Shown in pieces: positions 16,872-24,853 of a stretch of DNA of 64,000 nt. A program made the position numbers and the translations under genes. The notes beneath the pieces were generated by a model. It ran no database searches, had not been told where the DNA came from, and saw only the letters and a list, made by a program, of their open reading frames with translations. The stretch is from Streptomyces sp. I05A-00742 (GTDB taxonomy: Bacteria > Actinomycetota > Actinomycetes > Streptomycetales > Streptomycetaceae), in assembly GCF_013055795.1 (NCBI RefSeq), contig NZ_JABETO010000003.1, forward strand, positions 248,178 through 312,177. The letters are read 5' to 3'. Numbering within the stretch: position 1 is the first letter of the stretch; each line of letters opens with the position of its first letter.

Positions 16872-19800
16872 TCAGGCGACCGGCTGTGCATTTCCTGCCG
16901 ACTGCTGTTCGAGGTCCTGTTCCAGCTCACGCGCCAGGGAGGCGGTGGTGGTGCCCTTGACCAGGCGGGCCACGGGGAGCGAGATCCCCAGCTCCCGCTC
17001 CAGGCGCTTGCGCAGCTCCGTGGCCATGAGCGAGTCCATGCCGAGCCGGTGGAACGGCTTGTTGACGTCCAGCCGGGCCACACGCATCCCCAGCACCTCC
17101 GCGACGTGCCCGGCCACCCGCTCGGCGACCGGACGGTCCGCGGCGGCGGGCGCCGCGGGTTCGGCCGCGGTCGCGGGCGCCGGGGCCACCGGCGTGGGGA
17201 CGGGTGCGGGCGCCCGAGCGGGCGCGGGTGCCGTCACCCGTGCGGCGGCGGGGACGGGAACGGCGGGAGCGGCGGCCGGCGCCCCGGGACCGCCCGCCGT
17301 CGAGATGCGCAGGCTGCCGCGGAGTTCGATCACGAACCCGCTCGCCGGGTCCGTCAGCCGCAGTTCGCCGGTCAGTTCGACGCCCTGGTCCAGGGCGGCC
17401 GCCGGGGCCTGCCGTACCCCCGGTTCGTCCGCCCTCGTGTGCTCGGCCGTCATCGTCCCGTCCCGGTCCATGGCGTTCGTGTGCTCCGTTCCGTTCTCCG
17501 GCCCGTTCTCCCCGGCCGTCCGGCCGACGGGCATGCCCCTCGCCTCGGCGACGGCCCGCTGCGCGTCGTCGAAGAGGACGGTGTCCAGGGCGAGCGCCCC
17601 GTCGGCGCCCTCCGTGATCCGGCAGACCGTCCACAGCTCCTCCGTCGCCTCGCCCGTCACGGCGAACCCGGTGAGGTGCGGGGAGAGCAGCGACGGGTCG
17701 GGCAGCAGGGCCAGGGCCGGCTGGTAGGCCGAACGGACGAGCTCCGGGTGGACGGGGTGGCCGGGCCGGGGCTCCGTCCCCGCGGGGCGGCGCAGCCGGG
17801 CGACGGCCTCGCCCTGTCCGAGCCATACCTCCTCCAGGACGGGCCGGAGGGCGCCGGCCGCGGGGACGCGCCGCCGGAAGGCCGCGCCGTCCAGGTGCTC
17901 GGGGCAGCGGGCGAGTACCGCGGCGGGCGGTTCGTGGCCGCCTTCGGCCGGCCCGGGCAGTGCGGTGGCGGTGCCCCGGGCGCGCCCGGTCCACTCCCCC
18001 GTGCCGTCGCCCGGCCCGCTCTCGACCGTGAACTCCCAGGAGCCGTCCGCCGCGCCGGGGGTGAGGGCGACCCGCAGCACCGGCGCCTCCCCGGGCGGCA
18101 CGAGCAGCGCGTCCCCGATGTCCGCGCCGGTCAGCCGCACGTCCTCGGTGCCGGCGGCGCGGGCCACGGCGGCCCGGGCGGCCTCGACGCACTCGGGGCC
18201 GTGCACGACGACAGGCCCGCCGTCCGGGGCGTCCGGCAGGAACGGCGTCCCGGGGGCGTCCAGCGGGAACGTGTGGATCTGGGGCAGGGCGTCCAGGTCC
18301 TCCACCCAGTAGCTCTCGCGCTGCCAGGGGTAGGCGGGCAGCGGGACGCACCGGCCGTCGCCGTACAGGGCGGTCCAGTCGACGGCGGCCCCCGCCTCGT
18401 ACACCCGGCCCAGGTGAGTGAGGAGCGTCTCGCGCTCGGGCTGTTCGCGCAGCAGGGAGCCGACGGCGACGCCCGGCAGTCCGGCGTCCGCCAGGGTCTC
18501 CTGGACGGCCTTGGACAGCACGGGGTGCGGGCTGATCTCGACGAAGACGGTCTCGCCCTCGCGCGCGGTGGCGAGTACGGCCTCGTGGAAGTGGACGCGG
18601 CCGCGGATGTTGCGGGTCCAGTAGGAGGCGTCGAGGCCGGAGCCGTCCACGAGGTCGCCGGTGACCGTGGAGCGCAGCGGGACCGTGCCGGCGCGCGGCG
18701 CGATCTCCTTGAGCTCCTCGGCGAGTTCGCCGAGCAGCGGGTCCATCCGGGAGCAGTGGGAGGCCGCCTCGGCCTTCATGACGCGGCAGAAGACGTCCCG
18801 GGCGTCGAGCTCGGCCTTGATCTTCTCGATGCCCTCGACCTCGCCCGCGAGGACGGTGGTGCGGGGCCCGTTGCTGGCGGCGACGGAGACGTCGACGGCC
18901 AGTTCGGCGATGAGCCGGTCGGCCTCGTCGGCGGTCAGGGCGGCCACCGACATGGTCCCCTGGCCGGCGACGCGGTCGCGGATGAGCCGGGCGCGGCGGC
19001 AGACGACGGCCGCGGCGTCGGCGTGGCTCAGCGCGCCGGCGACACGGGCGGCGGCGGACTCGCCCATGCTGTGGCCGAGTACGACGTCCGGCTCGACGCC
19101 CCAGGCGCGCCAGGTCTCGGCGAGCGACACCTGGACGGCCCACAGGACGGGGTGGACGACGGCCACGGTCTCGTTCACCAGGTCGGTGCCGTCGGTCAGC
19201 CGGTCGATGACGGACCAGCCGGTCTCGGCGCGCACGGCCTCGTCGCAGCGGATCAGGGACGCGCTGAACGCCGGGGAGACGTCCATGAGTTCGCGGGCCA
19301 TGCCGATCCACTGGGAGCCGTGGCCGGAGAACACGAAGGCGACGCGGGGGCGGCCCGCGTAGCCGGTGTCCTCCGCTTCCTCGGCGGCCTCGCGCAGCCG
19401 GGCGGCCAGGGTCTCGTGGCTGTCGCCGACGACGGTGGTCCGGCAGTCGTGGTGGGCGCGGCGGACGGCGGCGGTGTGGCAGAGGTCGGCGAGGTCCGCG
19501 GTGCGGCCGGCGCCGCCCGGTCCGAGGTGGGCGGCCAGGTCGAGCAGGCGCTGCCGCAGTGCTTCGGGGGAGGCGGCGGAGACGGGGAGGAGGTGTTCGC
19601 CGGTGGCGTCCTCCCGGGCGGGGCCGGTGCCGGGGGGCGCCTCGGTCAGCACGATGTGGACGTTGGTGCCGGAGACGCCGAACCCGCTCACGCCGGCGGT
19701 CAGCGGCCGTCCCTCGGCGGCCAGCGGCAGCGCCGAGGCGTGCGGGAGGTCCAGCCCTGCGGCGTCCCAGTCGACGGCGGGGGTGCGCTCGGTGACGTGC

Positions 19801-20912
19801 AGGGTGCGCGGGACCGTGCGGTGCCGGAGGACGAGGACGGTCTTGATCAGCCCGAGCACTCCGGCGGCGGCGCCGGTGTGCCCGATGTTGCTCTTGACCG
19901 AGCCGACGAGCAGCGGCTTCCCCTCGCGGCGGCCGCCGAGGACGGCGGCGACGGCACCGAGCTCCACGGGGTCGCCCGCGCGGGTGCCGGTGCCGTGCGC
20001 CTCGACGTAGTCCACGTCGGTCACCGGGATCCCGGCGTGCTCGTAGGCCAGTTCCAGCATCTGCCGCTGGCCGCTCAGCGCCGGGTTGATCATGGTGTCG
20101 CTGCCGGCGCCGTCGTTGTTCACGCTCCAGCCGCGGATGACCGCCCGGACGGGGTCGCCGTCGGCGAGCGCGCGGTCCAGCGGCTTGAGGACGACCGCGC
20201 CGACGCCCTCGCTGAAGACGAAGCCGTCGGCGGCGGCGTCGCCGAAGCGGCAGTTGTCCGAGAAGACGTTCGCGTCCACGAAGCCGTGGTTCTCGGTGTT
20301 GGTCAGCAGCAGCTGCGAGCCGCCGGCGATGGCGACGGTGGACTCCCCGGCCCGCAGGCTCTGGCAGGCGAGGGCGATGGCGGTCAGGGACGACGAGCAG
20401 GCGGTGTCGACGGAGAGGCCGGGCCCGGTCACGTCCAGGGCGAAGGAGACGCGGCCCGTGGTGGTGGAGCGGGAGCCGGCGCCGAGCGAGGCGTGGATGT
20501 CGGGGTGGCCGACGGACTGCTGGAGCTCCCAGTAGTGGACGTTGGTCGTGCCGACCCAGACGCCGGTGCGGGTCCCGGCGAGCTTCGCGGTGTTCTGGCC
20601 GCCGTCCTCCAGCGCCTCCCAGACGGTCTCCATGAAGAGCCGCTGCTGCGGGTCCATGCCCGCCGCCTCGCGCGGGGAGATCCCGAAGAACTCGGCGTCG
20701 AAGCGGTCCACGTCGTCCAGCAGCCCGGACCGGACGCGCGCTCCCGGGACCTCGTACGGCCGCCCGAAGCGGAGCGGCGGTACGTCACGCACCGTGCAGG
20801 CCTCGTCCGTCAGCAGTCGCCAGAACGCGTCCGGGCCGTCGGCGCCGGGAACCCGGCAGCCGATGCCCACGACGGCTATGGGAGCGGGCCGCGCCCCGTC
20901 GTATTCGCCCAT
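16872..20912 (-). CDS. One-module type I polyketide synthase: KS-AT-degenerate DH-ACP
   Basis: A 1346-residue synthase. The KS (about 10-425) keeps the catalytic triad: C172 in VDTACSSSL, H306 in EAHGTGT and H345 in KSNIGHTG. The AT (about 525-820) has GHSMGES with S615 and an AASH specificity motif (716-719), unlike the usual malonyl HAFH or methylmalonyl YASH. Residues about 850-1150 look like a double-hotdog DH remnant: the HxxxGxxxxP and HPxxxD motifs are replaced (VVVHGPECVE, HPELVRSAYQ). An Ala/Pro linker leads to the ACP, with the phosphopantetheine serine at S1294 in GMDSLMATEL. No KR, ER or TE is present. The length and order recall iterative orsellinate-type synthases, but the adjacent CCR suggests a branched extender. 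ATG 20912 follows GAGGAAG; homology starts there. Confidence 0.93.
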   Translation of the reverse strand: MGEYDGARPAPIAVVGIGCRVPGADGPDAFWRLLTDEACTVRDVPPLRFGRPYEVPGARVRSGLLDDVDRFDAEFFGISPREAAGMDPQQRLFMETVWEALEDGGQNTAKLAGTRTGVWVGTTNVHYWELQQSVGHPDIHASLGAGSRSTTTGRVSFALDVTGPGLSVDTACSSSLTAIALACQSLRAGESTVAIAGGSQLLLTNTENHGFVDANVFSDNCRFGDAAADGFVFSEGVGAVVLKPLDRALADGDPVRAVIRGWSVNNDGAGSDTMINPALSGQRQMLELAYEHAGIPVTDVDYVEAHGTGTRAGDPVELGAVAAVLGGRREGKPLLVGSVKSNIGHTGAAAGVLGLIKTVLVLRHRTVPRTLHVTERTPAVDWDAAGLDLPHASALPLAAEGRPLTAGVSGFGVSGTNVHIVLTEAPPGTGPAREDATGEHLLPVSAASPEALRQRLLDLAAHLGPGGAGRTADLADLCHTAAVRRAHHDCRTTVVGDSHETLAARLREAAEEAEDTGYAGRPRVAFVFSGHGSQWIGMARELMDVSPAFSASLIRCDEAVRAETGWSVIDRLTDGTDLVNETVAVVHPVLWAVQVSLAETWRAWGVEPDVVLGHSMGESAAARVAGALSHADAAAVVCRRARLIRDRVAGQGTMSVAALTADEADRLIAELAVDVSVAASNGPRTTVLAGEVEGIEKIKAELDARDVFCRVMKAEAASHCSRMDPLLGELAEELKEIAPRAGTVPLRSTVTGDLVDGSGLDASYWTRNIRGRVHFHEAVLATAREGETVFVEISPHPVLSKAVQETLADAGLPGVAVGSLLREQPERETLLTHLGRVYEAGAAVDWTALYGDGRCVPLPAYPWQRESYWVEDLDALPQIHTFPLDAPGTPFLPDAPDGGPVVVHGPECVEAARAAVARAAGTEDVRLTGADIGDALLVPPGEAPVLRVALTPGAADGSWEFTVESGPGDGTGEWTGRARGTATALPGPAEGGHEPPAAVLARCPEHLDGAAFRRRVPAAGALRPVLEEVWLGQGEAVARLRRPAGTEPRPGHPVHPELVRSAYQPALALLPDPSLLSPHLTGFAVTGEATEELWTVCRITEGADGALALDTVLFDDAQRAVAEARGMPVGRTAGENGPENGTEHTNAMDRDGTMTAEHTRADEPGVRQAPAAALDQGVELTGELRLTDPASGFVIELRGSLRISTAGGPGAPAAAPAVPVPAAARVTAPAPARAPAPVPTPVAPAPATAAEPAAPAAADRPVAERVAGHVAEVLGMRVARLDVNKPFHRLGMDSLMATELRKRLERELGISLPVARLVKGTTTASLARELEQDLEQQSAGNAQPVA

Positions 20913-21084
20913 GGTGTACGTGACTTCCTCGATTCCGGGGAGTCCGCGCGGCTTGCGTCCGACGCGGTTCGGCCTCCGACTCTCGGTCAGGTCACGAGCG
21001 GGGTTCAACGGGCCGGTCAGGAAACTGCCGGGCGGTCCGCGGGATGTCCTGAATTCCCCGGCGGGCGTGGCAGCTTCCTGCCTC

Positions 21085-21103
21085 TACGTCACATGGATGT
21101 GAC
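21085..21103. promoter_or_regulatory. Perfect palindrome upstream of the PKS gene
   Basis: GTCACATGGATGTGAC (21088-21103) is a perfect 16-base palindrome, and with its left flank it reads TACGTCACATG, identical to the element before ccr. It lies in the 201-base gap between the LuxR gene stop and the PKS start, about 175 bases from the PKS ATG. Confidence 0.6.
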
Positions 21104-21113
21104 ACCCATGTAC

Positions 21114-21935
21114 TTATGCGCGCAACAATCCGGCGCCGGCCGCGTAGAGGCCCGCCTGGAATCGGGAGCGCGCGCCGAGCAGCCGCATGATGTCGGCGAC
21201 GCGGCGGCGGTAGGTGCGGACGGAGATGTCGAGTTCGCGGGCGGCGACCTCGTCCGTGTAGCCCTCGCCGAGCATGCGCAGGATGCGCGCCCCGGAGTCC
21301 CGGCGGAGGCATTCCTGGAGCCGCTGGTAGCGGTTGAGCGGGGCGGCCCGGCACCAGGCCGTCATCAGGATGTCGTAGAGCGCCCGGACCACGCTGGGCG
21401 CCCGGACGAGGGACGCCTCGGCGCCGAACACGGTGGCCTCACCGGCCCTGACCAGCGCGACCCGCTGGTCGACGACCACCGCCGCGTGGCGGACGCCCGC
21501 GGCCAGGCGGACCTCCACACCGTCGAGCAGGGTGGTGAGCCCGGCCAGCCGGCGGTCCGCGGCCAGTTCCGGCGGGGCGAGGACCCGCACCCGGGCGTCC
21601 TCGGGGTGCCGGTCGGCCAGGGCCTCCAGCGCCTCGGTCACCAGGCGCAGGGCGTCCGCCGCGGGCGGGACGAGCAGGGTCACCGACAACTCCGCCTGGC
21701 GCACGAGGCTGTTCAGCGCGTCGACCGCGACGGCGCGGTCGCCGATGACCGCGAGGCTGGATTCCTCGAGTGCGCGGATCTGTGTGTTGTTCACCACGGA
21801 TTCGATGAGCGGACGCATCTGTAAGAGCACCTGGTCGACGTCTCCGGCCGGTGCCCCGCCCCCCGCCCGCGGCACTTCGTCGGCGATCCGCTCGCACGGA
21901 TCCGGGACCATGTAAAGGGAATTGGGAATACGCAT
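21114..21935 (-). CDS. LuxR-type helix-turn-helix regulator with a TTA codon
   Basis: A 273-residue Streptomyces-style orphan regulator. It has an N-terminal sensory region of about 200 residues with an ADALRLVTEALEALADRHPE helix and a phospholipase-D-like LAAGVRHAAVVVDQRVALV stretch. The C-terminal HTH is near 215-260 (RDSGARILRMLGEGYTDEVA, then SVRTYRRRVADIMRLLGA). It has no receiver domain. Codon 38 (21824-21822) is TTA, making it a bldA-dependent gene. It stands directly upstream of the PKS and CCR genes on the same strand and is the natural pathway-specific activator. The ATG at 21935 has only a weak GGGGCG ribosome site. The gene upstream (TetR) is divergent. Confidence 0.87.
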   Translation of the reverse strand: MRIPNSLYMVPDPCERIADEVPRAGGGAPAGDVDQVLLQMRPLIESVVNNTQIRALEESSLAVIGDRAVAVDALNSLVRQAELSVTLLVPPAADALRLVTEALEALADRHPEDARVRVLAPPELAADRRLAGLTTLLDGVEVRLAAGVRHAAVVVDQRVALVRAGEATVFGAEASLVRAPSVVRALYDILMTAWCRAAPLNRYQRLQECLRRDSGARILRMLGEGYTDEVAARELDISVRTYRRRVADIMRLLGARSRFQAGLYAAGAGLLRA

Positions 21936-22085
21936 GCACGCCCCAGAGAGTTTCTTTGCACCCCGTCCGGATGGCGGGCCGCGGACTCGACGGCCGGGGG
22001 AATACCGGGAACCCGGAAAGCACGGGAAAACACCGTGCGCACCGGCCGGTCCTCCCCCGTCCCGCCCCCTTCAAGATCGCAACCC
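21936..22085. other. Divergent gap upstream of the LuxR gene
   Basis: No coding frame is supported in this part of the 314-base divergent gap. It should hold the LuxR-gene promoter, but I could not pick convincing hexamers. Confidence 0.5.
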
Positions 22086-22097
22086 TACCGATCGGTA
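22086..22097. promoter_or_regulatory. TetR-operator-like palindrome
   Basis: TACCGATCGGTA is a perfect 12-base palindrome in the divergent gap, 153 bases before the TetR start. ACCGATCGGT-like centres are common for TetR-family operators. Confidence 0.45.
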
Positions 22098-22214
22098 ACG
22101 CTACATACCGTAGTGGCGCAGCGTCAACGCGGGTCGGGAGGCGGACAGTTGACATCCGGCCACGCGGCCGACGAACGCCTCGCCAGAGCCCTGTTTCTTG
22201 CGCGTTACGAAAAT

Positions 22215-22242
22215 TTGCGGGCCACGCAGGTTTCTGTATGGT
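22215..22242 (+). promoter_or_regulatory. Promoter for a leaderless tetR transcript
   Basis: TTGCGG (22215-22220), a 16-base spacer and TATGGT (22237-22242) precede the ATG at 22250 by exactly seven bases. Transcription should therefore start at the A of the ATG, and no Shine-Dalgarno sequence is present. Confidence 0.55.
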
Positions 22243-22249
22243 GGGCCGC

Positions 22250-22876
22250 ATGAGCACCGCAGCGCAGCAGGACCCGGCGCGGACGACCGCCGCCGCCCCC
22301 GGCCTCCGGGAGCGGAAGAAGCAGGCCACCCGGACGGCGCTCGGCCTCGCGGCCCTGCGGCTCGCCGCGGAGCGCGGCTGGGAGGCGGTGCGGGTGGAGG
22401 ACATCGCGGCCGAGGCCGGGGTGTCGGCCCGCACGTTCAACAACTACTTCTCCAGCAAGGAGGAGGCCGTCATGGCCTCCGGCACCGAACGGGCCGAACG
22501 CGTCCGTGAGGAACTCGCCGCCCGGCCCCCGGGGGAGCCGCTGTGGGACGCCCTCGTCCACGCCTTCGTCACCGCGCTGGAGGAGACGCCCTCCGTCGAC
22601 CCGGGCACCCTCCTGCGCGCGCGGCTGGCCCTGACCCACTCGCAGCTCGCCGCCGAACAGATGCGGTTCGAGGCGTCGATGGCCGCCACCCTGGCCACCG
22701 AGATCGCCCGGCGCACCGGCACCGACCCCGAGCACGACCTGTACCCGCGGCTCGCCGCCACGATCGCCTTCACCACCACCCGGCTCACCTTCGAGCACTG
22801 GGTGCGGAGCGGTTCGCGCACGCCCGTCGCGGAGGCCGTGCGCCGGGAGCTGGAGCGCGTCCGCGTGGACCCCTGA
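22250..22876 (+). CDS. TetR-family transcriptional regulator
   Basis: A 208-residue regulator. The HTH lies near residues 40-65 (VEDIAAEAGVSARTFNNYFSSKEEAVMA), followed by an all-helical ligand domain with several Arg/Glu-rich helices. It lies 83 bases upstream of a membrane-protein gene on the same strand, an arrangement typical of a repressor controlling an exporter. The gene appears leaderless (see promoter at 22215-22242). The ligand is unknown; it could be the product of the neighbouring PKS cluster. Confidence 0.9.
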   Translation: MSTAAQQDPARTTAAAPGLRERKKQATRTALGLAALRLAAERGWEAVRVEDIAAEAGVSARTFNNYFSSKEEAVMASGTERAERVREELAARPPGEPLWDALVHAFVTALEETPSVDPGTLLRARLALTHSQLAAEQMRFEASMAATLATEIARRTGTDPEHDLYPRLAATIAFTTTRLTFEHWVRSGSRTPVAEAVRRELERVRVDP

Positions 22877-22959
22877 CCGGCCGCCCCGGCCGGAGACGGC
22901 CGGTCACCGCACAAGCACGGCGCCAGGAGCACGTCACCCGCACAGAGGGAGAACTCCCC

Positions 22960-24024
22960 ATGTCCCGTACGCCTGCCGGTACCGACCCCGCCGCCGCGGC
23001 GGCGGGATGGCGCAAGGTCCCGGTCCTGATCGTCGGCCTCACGGTCCTGATGGCCGCCATGCTGACCGCCTTCGCCCTGCCGGCCGTCAACTCCGGCCCG
23101 CACAAGGTGCCGATCGCGGTCGCCGGGCCCAGCCAGGCCGCCGACGCGGTCGCCGCGAAGCTGGCGGAGGCCCGGCCCGGCGCGTTCCGCGTCACGAAGG
23201 TGCCGGACGCCGACGCCGCCCGGCAGCGCATCGACGACCGCGACGCCTACGGCGCGATCGTCCTCGGCACCGCCCCGGGCGGCAAGCCCGAGGTGCTGGT
23301 CGCCACCACCGCGGGACCGTCCGTCGCCGCCACCCTGCGCGCCCTGGCACCGTCCCTCGACCCGACCGCCCCCGCCTCCGCGGTGGCCGTCCGCGACCTC
23401 CACCCGCCCACGGAGGACGACCCCAACGCGACCGGTCTCGCGGCCGGCGCCCTGCCCCTGGTGCTCGGCGGCTACCTCGCCACGGTCGCCGTCGTGATGG
23501 TGCTCCGGCGCCCGGCCCAGCGCGCCGCGGCCGCCCTCGGCTTCTCGGTCCTCGCCGGCTTCACGCTCAGCGCCATGCTCCAGTACGGCTTCGGCATCAC
23601 CGACGGCAACTACGCGCTGATCGCGCTGGCCGTCACCTTCAGCACGGCCGCCACCTCCGTGACCATCATGGGTCTCCAGTCGCTCCTGGGCGGCCCCGGC
23701 CTCGGCCTGGGCGCGGCCATGATGATCTTCCTCGGCAACCCGCTGTCCGGCCTCGCCTCCGGCCCCGAGTGGCTGCCCTCCGGCTGGGGCACCTTCGGCC
23801 AGCTCCTGCCCCCCGGCGCGGGCGGCACCCTCCTGCGCTCGACCGCCTTCTTCGACGGCGCCGGCAGCACCCGCGCCCTGATCGTCCTCTCCTGCTGGCT
23901 GGTCGGCGGCCTCGCCCTCTTCGCCGTCGGCTCCGCCCGCGCCGCCCGGCGGAACGGACCGGACGCACCCGACGCGACCGCAGCCGACCGCGCGGCGCGG
24001 ACCGAGGCCGTCGCGGCTTCCTGA
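22960..24024 (+). CDS. Multispanning membrane protein, ABC-2/YhgE-like transporter component
   Basis: A 354-residue protein. One N-terminal membrane segment (about 20-40, VLIVGLTVLMAAMLTAFALP) is followed by an extracytoplasmic domain of about 130 residues (KVPIAVAGPSQAADAVAAKL). Five or so hydrophobic segments occupy residues 165-335. This layout matches ABC-2-permease/YhgE-Pip-type proteins without their own ATPase. The ATG at 22960 has GAGGGAG upstream. It probably forms an operon with the TetR gene and may export a small molecule. No ATP-binding partner is nearby. Confidence 0.75.
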   Translation: MSRTPAGTDPAAAAAGWRKVPVLIVGLTVLMAAMLTAFALPAVNSGPHKVPIAVAGPSQAADAVAAKLAEARPGAFRVTKVPDADAARQRIDDRDAYGAIVLGTAPGGKPEVLVATTAGPSVAATLRALAPSLDPTAPASAVAVRDLHPPTEDDPNATGLAAGALPLVLGGYLATVAVVMVLRRPAQRAAAALGFSVLAGFTLSAMLQYGFGITDGNYALIALAVTFSTAATSVTIMGLQSLLGGPGLGLGAAMMIFLGNPLSGLASGPEWLPSGWGTFGQLLPPGAGGTLLRSTAFFDGAGSTRALIVLSCWLVGGLALFAVGSARAARRNGPDAPDATAADRAARTEAVAAS

Positions 24025-24093
24025 TCCTGGACAAGACGTAGAGGACGAGTGAGCCGACAACACGCGCAAGACAAGTGTTCGTAGGCGCACGGC

Positions 24094-24128
24094 GCCCCGG
24101 TCACTTCCCCCGCGGGAGTGACCGGGGC
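24094..24128. terminator. Bidirectional hairpin terminator
   Basis: GCCCCGGTCACTTCCC pairs with GGGAGTGACCGGGGC with one bulged T. It lies between the convergent membrane-protein and MazG-like genes. Confidence 0.8.
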
Positions 24129-24153
24129 CGGGTGAGGTGCCGCGTTCGGCCGG

Positions 24154-24468
24154 CTAGTGGCTGAGCGATCGCTCGGCGACGTGCGCGAGCCTGCTTTCGA
24201 ATACCTTCGCCGCATCCGGCGTGATCGTCTTGAGCGCGACCATGCTCGTGAGAATCACGTCGCAGAGTTCGGTCTGTACGTCGTCCCACGTGTGGCTGTT
24301 GCCCTTGCGCGGGTTGGAGCCGGTGACGCCGTGGACTGCCTCGGCGACTTCGCCGGCCTCCTCGCTGATCTTCAGTACACGCAACAGACGTGCCATCTCC
24401 GGTGAGACGGTGCTTTCCGCGTCGAGCCATTCGACGAGCCGCTCGACGGTGTCCCAGGTCTCTTGCAC
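24154..24468 (-). CDS. MazG-like nucleotide pyrophosphohydrolase domain protein
   Basis: A 104-residue single-domain protein of the all-alpha NTP pyrophosphatase superfamily. The metal-binding pattern is EEAGEVAEAVHG (EExxE) with a later ELCDVILTSM (ExxD). Such proteins hydrolyse NTPs or dNTPs and can serve in house-cleaning or defence. The GTG at 24468 follows GGAG by six bases. A small gene ending 20 bases upstream is probably in the same operon. It is distinct from the full-length MazG at 45.9 kb. Confidence 0.85.
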   Translation of the reverse strand: MQETWDTVERLVEWLDAESTVSPEMARLLRVLKISEEAGEVAEAVHGVTGSNPRKGNSHTWDDVQTELCDVILTSMVALKTITPDAAKVFESRLAHVAERSLSH

Positions 24469-24488
24469 GTCGTGCTCCGAGTTCTGTA

Positions 24489-24794
24489 TCAGCGGGTGCG
24501 GTCATGGGTGCGGGGTGGGCCTGGTGGTGACGCTACCGGGGGTGCCGGGATGGCGGCGGCGATTCGTGCGGCTGCATCCGACGGGGTGCTGCCGGCCGTC
24601 TCGACAGTGAGCACCGTGACGCCCATGTCCCGGAGCGTATGCGCGGCCGGACGGTACAACTCGACCTCGCGGGTCGGCGCGGCATCGTGAGCCATGACGA
24701 GCAGGTCGTCGCGATACGCGACAGCAAGAACCCGGCCGGCCCGGCCCTGCTGTTGACCTACGACGCGCTCGCCGGCCTCGTGGGCGCGCTCCAA
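24489..24794 (-). CDS. Small hypothetical protein upstream of the MazG-like gene
   Basis: The frame has coding character (GERVVGQQQGRAGRVLAVAY, DDLLVMAHDAAPTREVELYR, DMGVTVLTVETAGS), with an alpha/beta feel and a Pro-rich tail. No family is recognised. The start is uncertain: TTG 24794 and GTG 24839 are available but neither has a ribosome site, and the frame opposite the strong palindrome at 24820-24849 suggests loss of an original 5' end. With the longer start there would be a TTA codon (24812-24810). It may be a truncated gene. Confidence 0.4.
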   Translation of the reverse strand: MERAHEAGERVVGQQQGRAGRVLAVAYRDDLLVMAHDAAPTREVELYRPAAHTLRDMGVTVLTVETAGSTPSDAAARIAAAIPAPPVASPPGPPRTHDRTR

Positions 24795-24819
24795 CGTGGC
24801 GTATTGCGGTAACGAGGTA

Positions 24820-24849
24820 CGGACCCCCGGTGCGCGCACCGGGGGTCCG
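24820..24849 (-). terminator. Perfect 30-base palindrome, terminator of the cyclase operon
   Basis: CGGACCCCCGGTGC and GCACCGGGGGTCCG flank a GC centre. It ends four bases before the cyclase stop codon and should terminate the four-gene operon. Confidence 0.85.
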
Positions 24850-24853
24850 CGGA

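Noticed and set aside
17049..21824. Very long open frame on the plus strand opposite the PKS gene
   Set aside because: It is an antisense shadow produced by the extreme third-position GC of the PKS. It lacks any recognisable domain, is rich in Gly/Ala/Asp/Val low-complexity sequence, and the minus strand carries full KS-AT-ACP motifs.
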